Below, piece by piece: positions 45,741 through 54,422 of a stretch of 64,000 nt of DNA. The DNA lies in NCBI GenBank assembly GCA_022843845.1, contig JALHMW010000022.1:1-64000 (forward strand), given 5' to 3'. Under the pieces are notes generated by a model. It was given only the letters and a program-made list of their open reading frames with translations. It did not search any database and had not been told where the DNA came from. This DNA comes from Archangium sp. GTDB lineage: Bacteria > Myxococcota > Myxococcia > Myxococcales > Myxococcaceae. The first letter of the stretch is position 1. The number at the start of each line of letters is the position of its first letter. The translations under genes were made by a program, and so were the position numbers.

Positions 45741-46741
45741 TCGATCTCGACGAGCTCCACCGCCGCGTCCCCATCGCCGACGGCCACGCCGACTCGTTGA
45801 TGTGGAACCGCGATCTCAATCAGGCCTCCGACGAAGGGCACGTCGACTTCCCGCGCTTGCGCGAGGCCGGCGTGAAGATTCAGGCCTTCACCATCGTGAC
45901 GCGCGGCCTGCCCGTCATCGACGGCTTCCCGCTCCTCATGCTCAAGGAGCGCTGGCCCGCCGAGGCCCGCGCGTCGGAGTGGACGCGGTGCTCCTTTCAG
46001 CTCGATCAGCTCGATGGCTTCTGCGCGAAGTCGAACGGGCTCGCGTCGATCGCCGGCACCAGCGCGACGTTGGAGTCGAACCTCAGCGGCGGCCGGCTCT
46101 CGGCCATCATCGGCATCGAAGGCGCGCACGCCATCGAAGGGCAGGTCGATCGGGTCGCCGAGCTCTTCCGCCGCGGCGTGCGCTTCATGTCGCTGACCCA
46201 CCTCTCGAACAACGAGCTCGGCGGCACCTCGACGCCGATGATGGGCAACCGGCCGCTCACGCCGCTGGGCCGTGAAGTCCTCGACGCGATGGCGGGGAGC
46301 GGCATGGTCATCGACGTCGCGCACGCGTCACCCGCGATGCTGCCGGAGCTGCTCGAGCACCGCTCCATTCGGCCGTTCTGCAGTCACGCCGGCGTCCAGG
46401 GCGCGACGAAGCTCTGGCGCAACCTCGACGACGCGACGCTGAAAGGCATCGCTGACAAGGGCGGCGTCGTGGGCGTCATCTTCGCCTCGCAGTACGTGGG
46501 AGGCCGGCAGTTCTCCGACGTCGCCCGCCACATCGAGCACGCCGTGACGGTGATGGGCGAAGACGGCGTCGCGCTCGGGAGCGACTTCGACGGCATGGTT
46601 CCCCTGCCGCAAGGCATGCGCGACGTGCGCGATCTCAAGAAGCTCACCCAGACGTTGCTCGATCGCGGCATGACGGTGCGGGTCGTCGAGAAGGTCCTTG
46701 GTCACAACTTCAGGCGCTTCTGGTCAGAGGTTCTTGCTTGA
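45737..46741 (+). CDS. Membrane dipeptidase (peptidase family M19)
   Basis: A 334-residue cytoplasmic metalloenzyme. Binuclear zinc ligands are visible: H17 and D19 in DGHADS, Glu in IIGIEGAHAIEG, His in VIDVAHAS, and His in FCSHAGVQG. LGSDFDGM near the end is typical for M19 (renal dipeptidase-like). Members hydrolyse dipeptides, some with D-amino acids. It has no signal peptide. It overlaps the lipoprotein hydrolase gene and may work in the same pathway. Confidence 0.92.
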   Translation: MIDLDELHRRVPIADGHADSLMWNRDLNQASDEGHVDFPRLREAGVKIQAFTIVTRGLPVIDGFPLLMLKERWPAEARASEWTRCSFQLDQLDGFCAKSNGLASIAGTSATLESNLSGGRLSAIIGIEGAHAIEGQVDRVAELFRRGVRFMSLTHLSNNELGGTSTPMMGNRPLTPLGREVLDAMAGSGMVIDVAHASPAMLPELLEHRSIRPFCSHAGVQGATKLWRNLDDATLKGIADKGGVVGVIFASQYVGGRQFSDVARHIEHAVTVMGEDGVALGSDFDGMVPLPQGMRDVRDLKKLTQTLLDRGMTVRVVEKVLGHNFRRFWSEVLA

Positions 46742-46811
46742 CGGGGCGAGCGCGGGAGCCGACAGTCCGCGCGCTTTTCAGGGCCGACCTCTTCACTGTT
46801 TCTCCTCGACA

Positions 46812-47189
46812 ATGCGCCACCTCCTGCTCGTCTCGACGCTGCTCACCAGTCTCTTCGCCGTCGGCTGCGGCACTCCTACGGCGGGCTCGTCCTGCAACGT
46901 CACCGGCTTCCTCTGCGCGAGCGGCACCGCGGCGCTCGAGTGCAAGGTCGGCAAGTGGGTCGAGCTGCCCTGCAAGGGCACCAACGGCTGCAAGCGTGAA
47001 GGCGAAGTCGTGAAGTGCGACATGACCGGCAACGTCGCCGGTGACGCGTGCGCTTCGTCCGCCGAACGTAAGGGCCTGTGCACCGCTGACGGCAAGGCGA
47101 CGCTCGAGTGCATCGACGGCTCGCTGAAGCAGACGAACATGTGCCGCACCTGCATGGTGAGCGGTGAGACGGTCGTCTGCCAGCCGTGA
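46812..47189 (+). CDS. Cysteine-rich lipoprotein
   Basis: A 125-residue lipoprotein; MRHLLLVSTLLTSLFAVGC gives an AVGC lipobox. The mature part has two similar halves (SCNVTGFLCASGTAALEC and ACASSAERKGLCTADGKATLEC), suggesting an internal duplication, each with four to six Cys. No known family. The start ATG 46812 was chosen because it gives the signal. Confidence 0.75.
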   Translation: MRHLLLVSTLLTSLFAVGCGTPTAGSSCNVTGFLCASGTAALECKVGKWVELPCKGTNGCKREGEVVKCDMTGNVAGDACASSAERKGLCTADGKATLECIDGSLKQTNMCRTCMVSGETVVCQP

Positions 47190-47267
47190 GCTGAGCGCTG
47201 CGCTGTCGTGCTGACCAGCCAGGTTCGCGCCTTGCCGCTTCTCGACGAGTCCTGAGAGGCTGACCTG

Positions 47268-47867
47268 GTGCTCTCGGTCGTGCTCGCTCTCCTCACGTCG
47301 CAGCAGCCCGCCTGGGCTCCAGCGGGCCGTGGGCCCGGACCGCTGCGGTGGTACACCCGCGAGAAGGCAGGCAGCGCGGTGCACGAGCTTCGCGCCACGT
47401 CGGTGTTTCCGCTTCCTCCGGCCCTCGTCTGGGAGGTGCTCACGGACTTCGAGGGCTACGTGAACACGCTGCCGGGCACCGTCGAGGCGAAGGTGCTGCG
47501 ATCGGACGAGGTGAGCGCCGACGTCTACCTTCGCTACGAGCTCCCGCTCATCAGCCCTCGCGACACGGTGGTGCAGATGCGCTCCGAGGTCGACGCGGTG
47601 CGCGGCCGGTGGAAGTTGAGCTGGTCGTCCACCGAGAACGCTGACGCACCCACGCCGCCTGGCAACACCCTTCGGCTCGCGAGGAACGTCGGCTCGTGGC
47701 GCCTGTCGTCGCGCGAGAGCGGCAAGGCCACCTTCATCGAGTACGAGCTGCACTCGCCTCCCGGCGGCGGCGTGCCGCCCTTCATCGTCAACTCGGTGAA
47801 GGGGCGTGGAGTGCCCGAGACGTTCGCGGCGCTCGAGCGCGCTGCTCGCCAACGACAGCGCGACTAG
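47268..47867 (+). CDS. START/SRPBCC-fold exported protein
   Basis: A 199-residue protein with a short export signal (MLSVVLALLTSQQPAWA) and a START-like body: VHELRATSVFPLPPALVWEVLTDFEGYVNTLPG, YLRYELPLISPRDTVVQM, and a C-terminal helix FIVNSVKGRGVPETFAALERAA. Such folds bind lipids or other hydrophobic ligands. The start is GTG 47268. It ends at 47867, directly touching the convergent hydrolase gene at 47868 without any space. Confidence 0.78.
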   Translation: MLSVVLALLTSQQPAWAPAGRGPGPLRWYTREKAGSAVHELRATSVFPLPPALVWEVLTDFEGYVNTLPGTVEAKVLRSDEVSADVYLRYELPLISPRDTVVQMRSEVDAVRGRWKLSWSSTENADAPTPPGNTLRLARNVGSWRLSSRESGKATFIEYELHSPPGGGVPPFIVNSVKGRGVPETFAALERAARQRQRD

Positions 47868-48653
47868 CTAGAACTTCGTCGCGAACTGCTCCAGCAGCCG
47901 CTTGAACGCTGCAGGCTGCTCGAGGTTGGTCAGGTGCGCCGCCTCGGGAATGACCTCGAGCTGCGCGCCGCTCACCAGGTCGGCCATCTCCTTCGCCTTC
48001 GCGGGCGGGGTGATCGCGTCGTGCTCTCCGACGATCACCAGCGTCGGCCCTGCGAAGCGCGCGAGCAGATCCTTCGAGTCGACCCGCGTCGCCATGCCCC
48101 GCGACGCCGCAGCCACCGCTTCCGGGGCCTGCTTCAACATCATCGCCTCGACGCGCCCACGCACCACGTCAGGCGTCTTCGCCGCCAGCAGCTTCGGCAA
48201 CATGCTCGAGACCAGCCCGCCGACGCCGTTCTGGATCACGTCGACCGCGACCGCCTCCCGCCGCGCCTTGCCGGCCTCGTCATCGGCCGTCGCCTGCGTG
48301 TCGATGAGCACGAGCCCCTTCACCTTGCCCGGGTCCATGCGCGCCAGGGCCATCGCCACGTAGCCGCCCATCGAGACCCCGCCCACCACCGCCGACTCGA
48401 GCTTCAACGCCTCGAGCAGCGCGAGCGCGTCGCCAGCCATCGCGTTCATCGACGACGGGCCGTCTTTCATCGCGCTGTTCCCGAAGCCGCGGTGATCGGG
48501 CGCGATCACCCGGAACCCCTTCGGCGGCGAGTCGAGCTGCGGCCGGAACGACTGTGACGAGAATGGAAAGCCGTGGAGGAGCAACAGCGGCGTTCCGCTG
48601 CCGCGCTCCTCGTATGCGTAAGCGCGACCTTCACCGAGTCTGATCGTAGGCAT
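47868..48653 (-). CDS. Alpha/beta fold hydrolase
   Basis: A 261-residue cytoplasmic hydrolase similar in layout to 3-oxoadipate enol-lactonase and related esterases. Seen: PLLLLHGFPFSSQSF, VIAPDHRGFGNS, nucleophile in VVGGVSMGGYVAMAL, acid in IVGEHDAITPP, and His in AAHLTNLEQP. The substrate is unknown. It begins directly after the CorA-like gene stop on the same strand, so they are probably co-transcribed. Confidence 0.88.
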   Translation of the reverse strand: MPTIRLGEGRAYAYEERGSGTPLLLLHGFPFSSQSFRPQLDSPPKGFRVIAPDHRGFGNSAMKDGPSSMNAMAGDALALLEALKLESAVVGGVSMGGYVAMALARMDPGKVKGLVLIDTQATADDEAGKARREAVAVDVIQNGVGGLVSSMLPKLLAAKTPDVVRGRVEAMMLKQAPEAVAAASRGMATRVDSKDLLARFAGPTLVIVGEHDAITPPAKAKEMADLVSGAQLEVIPEAAHLTNLEQPAAFKRLLEQFATKF

Positions 48654-49610
48654 TCACCACCACTCCTTCTTTTTGAACCACGCGACCATTCCCAATGGCA
48701 CCAGCACCATCAGCGTCAGCATCGCGATGAAGAACGGCGGCTTCCCGAGCACGTCGAAGTTCTGCCCGAAGAACCCGGCGATGAACGACAGCGGCAGGAA
48801 GATGCTCGCCAGAATCGTCAGCTGCTTGGTGATGTCGTTGGTGCGGTTGGCCATCACCGACAGCCACGCGTCCATCGCGTTGCCCAGCAGATCGCGGTTC
48901 GTGTCGATCTGCTCGTAGATGCGCACGAGGTGGTCGTAGACGTCGCGGAAGTAGAGGGTCGTCTTCTCGCTGACCCCCGTGATCCCTCGCCGCGACAACA
49001 GGCCGACGACGTCGCGCTGCGGTGACATCACCTTGCGCACCGTCACCAGCGTGCGCTTGAGCTCGAAGATGCGCTGCATGAGCTTCTTCGAGGGCGCCTC
49101 GAAGATCTGATCCTCGAGGTCGTCCAGCGCGTTGGTGAACGCATCCATCACCGGAAAGATGAGATCGACCTGCGCGTCGGCGAGCAGGTAGGCCACGAAG
49201 TCGACGCCACGCCCCAGCGTCTGCGCCGCGTCAGCGTCGAGTCGTTTGTGAACGAGCTCGATCGCGTGGTGCGCCGAGGCGTGCACCGTGATGAGCCAGT
49301 CGGGCCCGAGAAAGAAGTGCACCTCGTGCATCACGACTTCCGTCAGCGTGTGATCGGCACACGTGAAGCCCTGCAGGACGATGAACAGGTGGCCCGGGTA
49401 CTCCTCGAGCTTGGGCCGCTGGTCGAGGTGCATGCAGTCTTCGATGGCCAGCTTGTGAAGCCCGAAGCGCTCGCCGAGCCGCAGCATGGTGGCCTCGTCG
49501 GGCTCGAGCACGTCGATCCATCTGGGCCCTGCCACGTCGAGCAGTTCCTCACCGCCCGAGCGCGCTTGTCCACCATCGAAGACTCGTACGCGCAGCATGT
49601 GCGCGGACAC
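48654..49610 (-). CDS. corA: CorA-family divalent cation transporter with GQN variant
   Basis: A 318-residue Mg/Co channel-like transporter. The N-terminal cytoplasmic domain has RWIDVLEPDEATMLRLGERFGLHKLAIEDC and EEYPGHLFIVLQGF. A long helix follows (AFTNALDDLEDQIFEAPSKKLMQRIFELKR...MSPQRDVVGLL). The C-terminal pair of helices is ITKQLTILASIFLPLSFIAGFFGQNF and PPFFIAMLTLMVLVPLGMVAWF. The selectivity motif is GQN instead of GMN, a known variant group. The start is most likely GTG 49610 or the ATG at 49598. Confidence 0.88.
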   Translation of the reverse strand: MSAHMLRVRVFDGGQARSGGEELLDVAGPRWIDVLEPDEATMLRLGERFGLHKLAIEDCMHLDQRPKLEEYPGHLFIVLQGFTCADHTLTEVVMHEVHFFLGPDWLITVHASAHHAIELVHKRLDADAAQTLGRGVDFVAYLLADAQVDLIFPVMDAFTNALDDLEDQIFEAPSKKLMQRIFELKRTLVTVRKVMSPQRDVVGLLSRRGITGVSEKTTLYFRDVYDHLVRIYEQIDTNRDLLGNAMDAWLSVMANRTNDITKQLTILASIFLPLSFIAGFFGQNFDVLGKPPFFIAMLTLMVLVPLGMVAWFKKKEWW

Positions 49611-49661
49611 CTCATCACGTTTCTTAGCGACGGGGGGCGTTCGATCTATGGTGCCCCTGCT

Positions 49662-50753
49662 GTGGAACGGCTGCTCCCCCCTCGCCTCGGTGCCCTGCTC
49701 GCCCTCGAGACGGATCAGTCATTTGCGGGACGACTGGTGCGCGTGCTGGAAGCGGCTGCGCGCGCCATCGACAAGCTCGGCGATCTCGAGCTCGTCAAAT
49801 ACGAAGACGCCCCCATCGACGCGTCGGCCGACCTCTCGTTGTGGGAGGTACTCGCCCCCGTCGTCGGCTCCACCATCGCTGACGTGAACGCGCTCCTCAG
49901 CGAGCTCGCCACGCATTTCCCCGAAGGTGAGCTCGAGGTCGAGTCACGCCACCAGGCCGTCGACGAGGTGCTGCAGAAGGGCTCCCAGTCGCTCCGCGGC
50001 GAGGTCACCGCGTTCGGCATGCGCGTGCGAGACCCTGCGGTCGTCGGCGATCGCTGGAACCTGATCTCCGAGCTGCAGAGCTTCCGCTACCGGTTCCGCG
50101 ATCAGATCGGCGCGCTGGTGTTCGAGGTCGCGCAGCAGCTCGGTGATTGCCGCCGCCGCGAGGTCGACCCGGGCTACGACGAAGAGCTCGCCGCGACGCT
50201 CGTCGTGCGCAGCACCACCGCCGACCTGCGCCGCCTGATGCGCGCTCGCATTCACAAGGTGTCGGAGGCCGAGGCCGAAGACGTGGAGTGGAACGCCAAG
50301 CAGGTCGAGAAAGAGCTCAACGCCTTCGGCCGCACCGCCGCCTGGCGGGCCCTGCGCGCGCAGGACAAGAAGGTCATCCTCGAGTTCCGCACCCGGCTCA
50401 CCGAGATCACCGTGCCCGACCTGGCCAAGCTCGATCTGCTCTCGGCGCTCGAGCCCTTCGTCGAGTTCTGCGACGGCTTCGAGGCGATCAACCAGCGCGA
50501 GCTGCTCATTCATCACGATCAGGAAGTGATGGCGACGATGGGCGTCGCGCTGGAGCGCGCCAGCAACTCGAGCAGTGACGTCGAGTCGCACCAGGCCTTC
50601 GTCGAGGCGCTCGGCCTGGCGCAGACGATGTACGGCCGCCACGGCGACTTCGATCTGTACCTGCGAAAGCTGCGCAAGACGCCGCCGACGCCAGAGACCG
50701 TCCGCTCCGACGTGGAGCAGTTTCTGGTGATCATGGCGAACGTGTCGGCGTAA
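49662..50753 (+). CDS. Orphan helical protein of unknown function
   Basis: A predicted 363-residue protein from GTG 49662 (VERLLPPRLGALLALETDQSF). It is almost entirely helical, with long charged segments and no signal or membrane helix. Parts look like a repeat of helical hairpins (LWEVLAPVVGSTIADVNALLSELATHF; SFRYRFRDQIGALVFEVAQQL). No family recognised. The open frame extends upstream to 49248 opposite corA, but that extension is antisense and not expected to be translated. The start is not certain. It precedes the HAD gene by only 10 bases on the same strand. Confidence 0.7.
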   Translation: MERLLPPRLGALLALETDQSFAGRLVRVLEAAARAIDKLGDLELVKYEDAPIDASADLSLWEVLAPVVGSTIADVNALLSELATHFPEGELEVESRHQAVDEVLQKGSQSLRGEVTAFGMRVRDPAVVGDRWNLISELQSFRYRFRDQIGALVFEVAQQLGDCRRREVDPGYDEELAATLVVRSTTADLRRLMRARIHKVSEAEAEDVEWNAKQVEKELNAFGRTAAWRALRAQDKKVILEFRTRLTEITVPDLAKLDLLSALEPFVEFCDGFEAINQRELLIHHDQEVMATMGVALERASNSSSDVESHQAFVEALGLAQTMYGRHGDFDLYLRKLRKTPPTPETVRSDVEQFLVIMANVSA

Positions 50754-50763
50754 TGAGGGCGGT

Positions 50764-51549
50764 GTGCTGCCCCTTACCCAGGCGGACCTCTCGAAGGTTC
50801 GCGCCGTGTTCACCGACGTCGACGGCACGCTGACCAGCAAGGGGCTGCTCAAGTCGTCGACCCTGCGCGCCATCGAGTGGCTCACGGCGCATCGGGTCGA
50901 CGTCGTGCTCGTCAGCGGCAGGCCGTCGGGCTGGGGCGAGTGTTGGGCCCGCCAGCTGCCGGTCGCTGGCGTGATCGTCGAGAACGGCGGGCTCGCCTAC
51001 GTGCGCCGTCGAGGCCAACTGCACAAGGTCTACGCCGAGGGGCCGCAGCTGCGCCGCTCCAACCGCGCCGCGTTGACCCGTCACGTACAGGCCGCGCTGA
51101 AGGCCGTGCCCGGCGCGAGGCTCTCGATGGACTCCGTGGCGACCGAGGTGGACCTCGCCATCGACTACGCCGAAGAGTCGACGCTGGGCTCCCGCGGCGC
51201 CGATCGCCTCGAGGCGTTCCTCCATCGCCGTGGCGTGACGGCCGTGCGCTCGTCGGTTCACGTCAACTGCTGGCTGGGCCGGTTCGACAAGCGCACCGCG
51301 GTCGAGTCGTTCCTTCGCCGGGAGTGGAAGACGACGCTCCAGAAGAACGAACGCCGCTTCGTGTACGTCGGCGACTCATTCAACGATCAACCTTTGTTTC
51401 GTGCGTTCCCGCTCTCCATCGGCGTCGCGAACGTGAAAGACGTCGAGCTCGAGCACCCACCGAAGTTCGTCACCCGCGCGGCTGAAGGCAAAGGCTTCGG
51501 AGAAGTCGCCGATGCCATCGCGCGTGTGCGGCGAACGCAGAGAGGCTGA
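50764..51549 (+). CDS. HAD-superfamily hydrolase (Cof/MPGP-like)
   Basis: A 261-residue phosphatase-like protein. The catalytic site VFTDVDGTLTS carries the DxDGT motif; motif II is VVLVSGRPS; a Lys lies in the middle (LGRFDKRTAV); and the late acidic motif is YVGDSFNDQPLF. The cap (about residues 80-190) is of the C2B type seen in sugar or mannosyl-glycerate phosphatases. The substrate is unknown. It has a GTG start and lies between the orphan helical protein and the methyltransferase with short gaps, making a likely operon. Confidence 0.9.
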   Translation: MLPLTQADLSKVRAVFTDVDGTLTSKGLLKSSTLRAIEWLTAHRVDVVLVSGRPSGWGECWARQLPVAGVIVENGGLAYVRRRGQLHKVYAEGPQLRRSNRAALTRHVQAALKAVPGARLSMDSVATEVDLAIDYAEESTLGSRGADRLEAFLHRRGVTAVRSSVHVNCWLGRFDKRTAVESFLRREWKTTLQKNERRFVYVGDSFNDQPLFRAFPLSIGVANVKDVELEHPPKFVTRAAEGKGFGEVADAIARVRRTQRG

Positions 51550-51555
51550 AATTCC

Positions 51556-52761
51556 ATGAGTCACCTCGCCAAGCTCGAGCTCAAGCCCGGCCTCGGTCGC
51601 CACCTGCGCGCCGGACACCCGTGGGTCTTCAAGAAGGGCCTCGCCTCGGTGCCGCGGCTGCCCGCGGGGAGCGTGGTCGATCTCGTCGACGGCCATCGCT
51701 TCGTCGCGCGCGGCTACTTCGACCCGTTCTCGGCCATCGCGGTGCGGGTGCTGACCCTCGACCCGCAGACCGAGATCGATGACGCCTTCTTCGCCACGCG
51801 GATCGGCCGCTGCGTGCAGGCGCGACGAGACCTGATCGATCTCTCGAACACCGACTCCTACCGGCTGGTGCACGGCGAAGGTGACGGCCTGCCTGGCGTC
51901 GTCATCGATCTCTACGCGGGCTGGGCCGTGCTCAAGCTCTACTCGGCGGGCCTGACGCCGTACCGCCCGCTGATCGTCGAGGCGCTCACCAAAGCGGTGC
52001 CGGGCCTCAAGGGCATCATCGGCCGCGACGAGGTGGGCCGTGACGACGCCGACGTCGACGACGAGAAGGGCAATGGCCAGGTGCTCTGGGGCGAGCCGGC
52101 GCCCAACCCGCTCACCATCGAGGAGCGCGGCACGAAGTTCCTCGTCGACGTCTACTCGGGACAGAAGACGGGGTTCTTCCTCGATCAGCGCGAGAACCGT
52201 CACCTCATGCGACGCCTCGGGAAGGGCCGTGACGTGCTCAACTGCTTCTGCTTCTCGGGCGGCTTCTCGGTGAACGCGGCGCTCGGCGGCGCGAAGAGCG
52301 TGTTCTCGGTCGACCAGGACGCCGACGCCATCGCGCTCGCCCGAGAGAACTTTCCACTCAACGGCGTCGAGCCGGCTGCACACGACTTCCTCGCGGCAGA
52401 CGTGTTCGAGCTGCTCGAGTCGTTCAAGCAAGAGGGGAGGACCTTCGATCTGATCGTCCTCGACCCGCCTGCGTTCGCGAAGAGCCAGAAGGCCGTCGAG
52501 GCCGCCGTCGCTGGCTATGCGTCGCTCAACCGGCAGGCCCTGGCGCTCCTGCGGCCCGGTGGGTTGCTCGCCTCGGCCTCGTGCTCCGCCCGCGTCTCGC
52601 CGCAGATGTTCCTCGATGCCGTTCGAGAGGGCGCGTTCAACGCCGGCGTCGATCTCACGCTCGTCGAGGAGCGCTACCAGCCCCCGGATCACCCGGTTCG
52701 GCTTCAGTTTCCCGAAGGCAAATATCTGAAGTTCCTGGTGCTTCAGTCGCGCGAACTCTGA
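51556..52761 (+). CDS. rlmI: RlmI-like class I rRNA (cytosine-5) methyltransferase
   Basis: A 401-residue SAM-dependent methyltransferase. An N-terminal PUA-like domain (LKPGLGRHLRAGHPWVFKKGLAS) is followed by RFVARGYFDPFSAIAVRVL and KTGFFLDQRENRHLM. The SAM-binding LNCFCFSGGFSVNAALGGA, the catalytic region LIVLDPPAFAKS and LASASCSARVSP with a Cys come next. This is the RlmI/YccW family, which methylates C1962 of 23S rRNA in E. coli; the exact target here is inferred. It starts 7 bases after the HAD gene. Confidence 0.88.
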   Translation: MSHLAKLELKPGLGRHLRAGHPWVFKKGLASVPRLPAGSVVDLVDGHRFVARGYFDPFSAIAVRVLTLDPQTEIDDAFFATRIGRCVQARRDLIDLSNTDSYRLVHGEGDGLPGVVIDLYAGWAVLKLYSAGLTPYRPLIVEALTKAVPGLKGIIGRDEVGRDDADVDDEKGNGQVLWGEPAPNPLTIEERGTKFLVDVYSGQKTGFFLDQRENRHLMRRLGKGRDVLNCFCFSGGFSVNAALGGAKSVFSVDQDADAIALARENFPLNGVEPAAHDFLAADVFELLESFKQEGRTFDLIVLDPPAFAKSQKAVEAAVAGYASLNRQALALLRPGGLLASASCSARVSPQMFLDAVREGAFNAGVDLTLVEERYQPPDHPVRLQFPEGKYLKFLVLQSREL

Positions 52762-52883
52762 TCACGCAAGAGTTTGCACTCGCCCGGTCCAACTCGTGTC
52801 GTAGGGGTCGAAGCCGTTGACTTGGACGTGCATGTAGGACAAACACCGCGCCGCTGTTGGGGCCATCTCTCGAAGGGGAAACA

Positions 52884-53579
52884 ATGAATTCCGTGAAGGT
52901 TCTGGGCGCCGTTGCGGCAGTCCTCGTGGTCAGTGGGTGTAACACCGGGCAGCCGCGCATCTGGCGCGTGGCGTATGACACCAGCCGGTTCGTCTTCGTC
53001 GACAACGCGCAGTGCTACGTCAGCAAGCGCGTTCCGCAGGCGCGCACCGCGCAGTCGAACTATCGCCGTGACGCCAACTGGGTGATCTGGGACGGCGTCT
53101 CGGACGCCAATGGCCGCCCCAAGCAGTACCTCGACATCGGCACCCCGACGTTCAAGCTCGGCGACGCGCCGCGCGTGACGGTCGAAGACGCCATCGAAGG
53201 TGACGCCGAGCAGCGCAGCTTCGTCGCTGAGCGCCAGGTCGCCAGCCTCGGCCCCGCGTCGTGCAACGCCAGCAACTTCGAGTCCTGCGGTCAGACGGTT
53301 CGCAACGCCATCGAGACCCGCATCGGCCAGGTCACCGTGACGTGGGACGCGTACAACCCCGCCTCGACCGGTGTCATCCGCATCAACTCGACGTACCGCT
53401 GCGTCGACAACGGCGCGATGCTCCAGGACCAGTGCCCGCAGATCATCCGCATGGAGCAGCCGGCCACCGACGCCGCTGAGTGCCAGGTCGAAGTGCCCTT
53501 CGTGGCGCGCCGCATCGACGTGAACCAGAACACCAACTACAGCAACACGGGCTGCGACGGCCCGGCCTGCGGTAACTGA
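52884..53579 (+). CDS. Small lipoprotein of unknown function
   Basis: A 231-residue lipoprotein; MNSVKVLGAVAAVLVVSGC gives a VSGC lipobox. The mature part has a beta-rich character (RIWRVAYDTSRFVFVDNAQCYV) with several Cys (CNASNFESC, CVD, QCP, ECQ, GCDGPAC) probably in disulfides. A GAAGGGG purine-rich site precedes ATG 52884. No family recognised. It is a single gene; the gap before it (52762-52883) shows no strong promoter. Confidence 0.78.
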   Translation: MNSVKVLGAVAAVLVVSGCNTGQPRIWRVAYDTSRFVFVDNAQCYVSKRVPQARTAQSNYRRDANWVIWDGVSDANGRPKQYLDIGTPTFKLGDAPRVTVEDAIEGDAEQRSFVAERQVASLGPASCNASNFESCGQTVRNAIETRIGQVTVTWDAYNPASTGVIRINSTYRCVDNGAMLQDQCPQIIRMEQPATDAAECQVEVPFVARRIDVNQNTNYSNTGCDGPACGN

Positions 53580-53585
53580 TCCCCC

Positions 53586-53628
53586 GACTCAGACGGCGCC
53601 GAGCCTGATCAGGCGCTCCAGCTGAGTC
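53586..53628 (+). terminator. Nested inverted repeat after the lipoprotein gene
   Basis: GACTCAG (53586-53592) pairs with CTGAGTC (53622-53628), and the interior contains the perfect 12-bp palindrome GCCTGATCAGGC (53603-53614). It lies 7 bases after the lipoprotein stop and lacks a T-tract. It could be a terminator, an mRNA-protecting hairpin or a protein binding site. Confidence 0.4.
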
Positions 53629-53687
53629 AGTCGGTCTCGGCGGTCGGAGCGCTTGCTCTGGCCGCCGTTTCCGTTTCTGGTGGCGCG

Positions 53688-54317
53688 ATGGTGATGAAGG
53701 GCCAGTTCCTCGAGCGGCCCACGCTCATTCCACTGGCCAACGGGCTGGTGCTCGAGGGCGTGTCGCATCGCGGTGAGCGGCACCCTGGGGTGTTGGTGCT
53801 GCCGCCGCTCCCGGCTGACGGCAGCGGCATGGATCACGTCGTCGGCGCGGAGCTGGCGTACGCCGTCTCTCACGCGGGCCATCAGTGCCTGCGGTTCAAC
53901 TTCCGCGGCGTCGGTGCCAGCCAGGGGAAACCCTCGTCCGACGACGCCGAGCTCCTGGAAGACGCCGTCGCCGCCTGGGAGCTCGCGCGCGACAACGCCG
54001 AAGGCGAGGCTCCGCTGGTCGTGTCGATCGGCACGTCGGATCGAATTGTGAAAAAGCTCCTCGCGGTGGTGTCCGTAGCCGGCTGGGCGATGATTCACCC
54101 GAGCCTCGAGGCCTTTTCTCCGCCCGTGCCGCACCTCGTCGTCCTCCCCGAGCTCGAGGGCTCCGCGCCACGCCGGGACTGGGCGGGGAAGGTCGACGAG
54201 GGCTCGTTGACGGTCGTTCTTGGGGCGGACCGCAGCTATCAGCGCAATCTTCCTCAGGTTGGGAAGGCCGTGGTGGCGCTGCTCAGACAGGTGGGGGCCT
54301 CGACCGGGAACCCCTGA
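53688..54317 (+). CDS. Alpha/beta hydrolase-fold protein without visible catalytic triad
   Basis: A 209-residue protein. The first half is close to the small serine hydrolases with LRFNFRGVG (here GVLVLPPLPADGSGMDHVVG... CLRFNFRGVGASQG). At the position of the nucleophile elbow the sequence is VVSIGTSDRIV, without GxSxG. No late Asp/His pair is seen in the short C-terminal part. It may be a degenerated, non-enzymatic relative. ATG 53688 and ATG 53694 are both usable. No signal. Confidence 0.72.
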   Translation: MVMKGQFLERPTLIPLANGLVLEGVSHRGERHPGVLVLPPLPADGSGMDHVVGAELAYAVSHAGHQCLRFNFRGVGASQGKPSSDDAELLEDAVAAWELARDNAEGEAPLVVSIGTSDRIVKKLLAVVSVAGWAMIHPSLEAFSPPVPHLVVLPELEGSAPRRDWAGKVDEGSLTVVLGADRSYQRNLPQVGKAVVALLRQVGASTGNP

Positions 54318-54422
54318 GACACACTAGGCTTCCAACACTTCATGCATCTTCACCGCGCGGAGCGGAAGACTCTGAGAGATCCAATCGTTCCCTCGTTCGT
54401 TCGTTCGCTTCACGGACCCCCT

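Noticed and set aside
49248..49661. Upstream extension of the orphan helical protein
   Set aside because: It is antisense to corA and has biased composition. A GTG start after the corA start is more plausible.
52817..52845. Promoter with TTGACT upstream of the 52884 lipoprotein
   Set aside because: A -35-like match exists, but no -10 is found at proper spacing.
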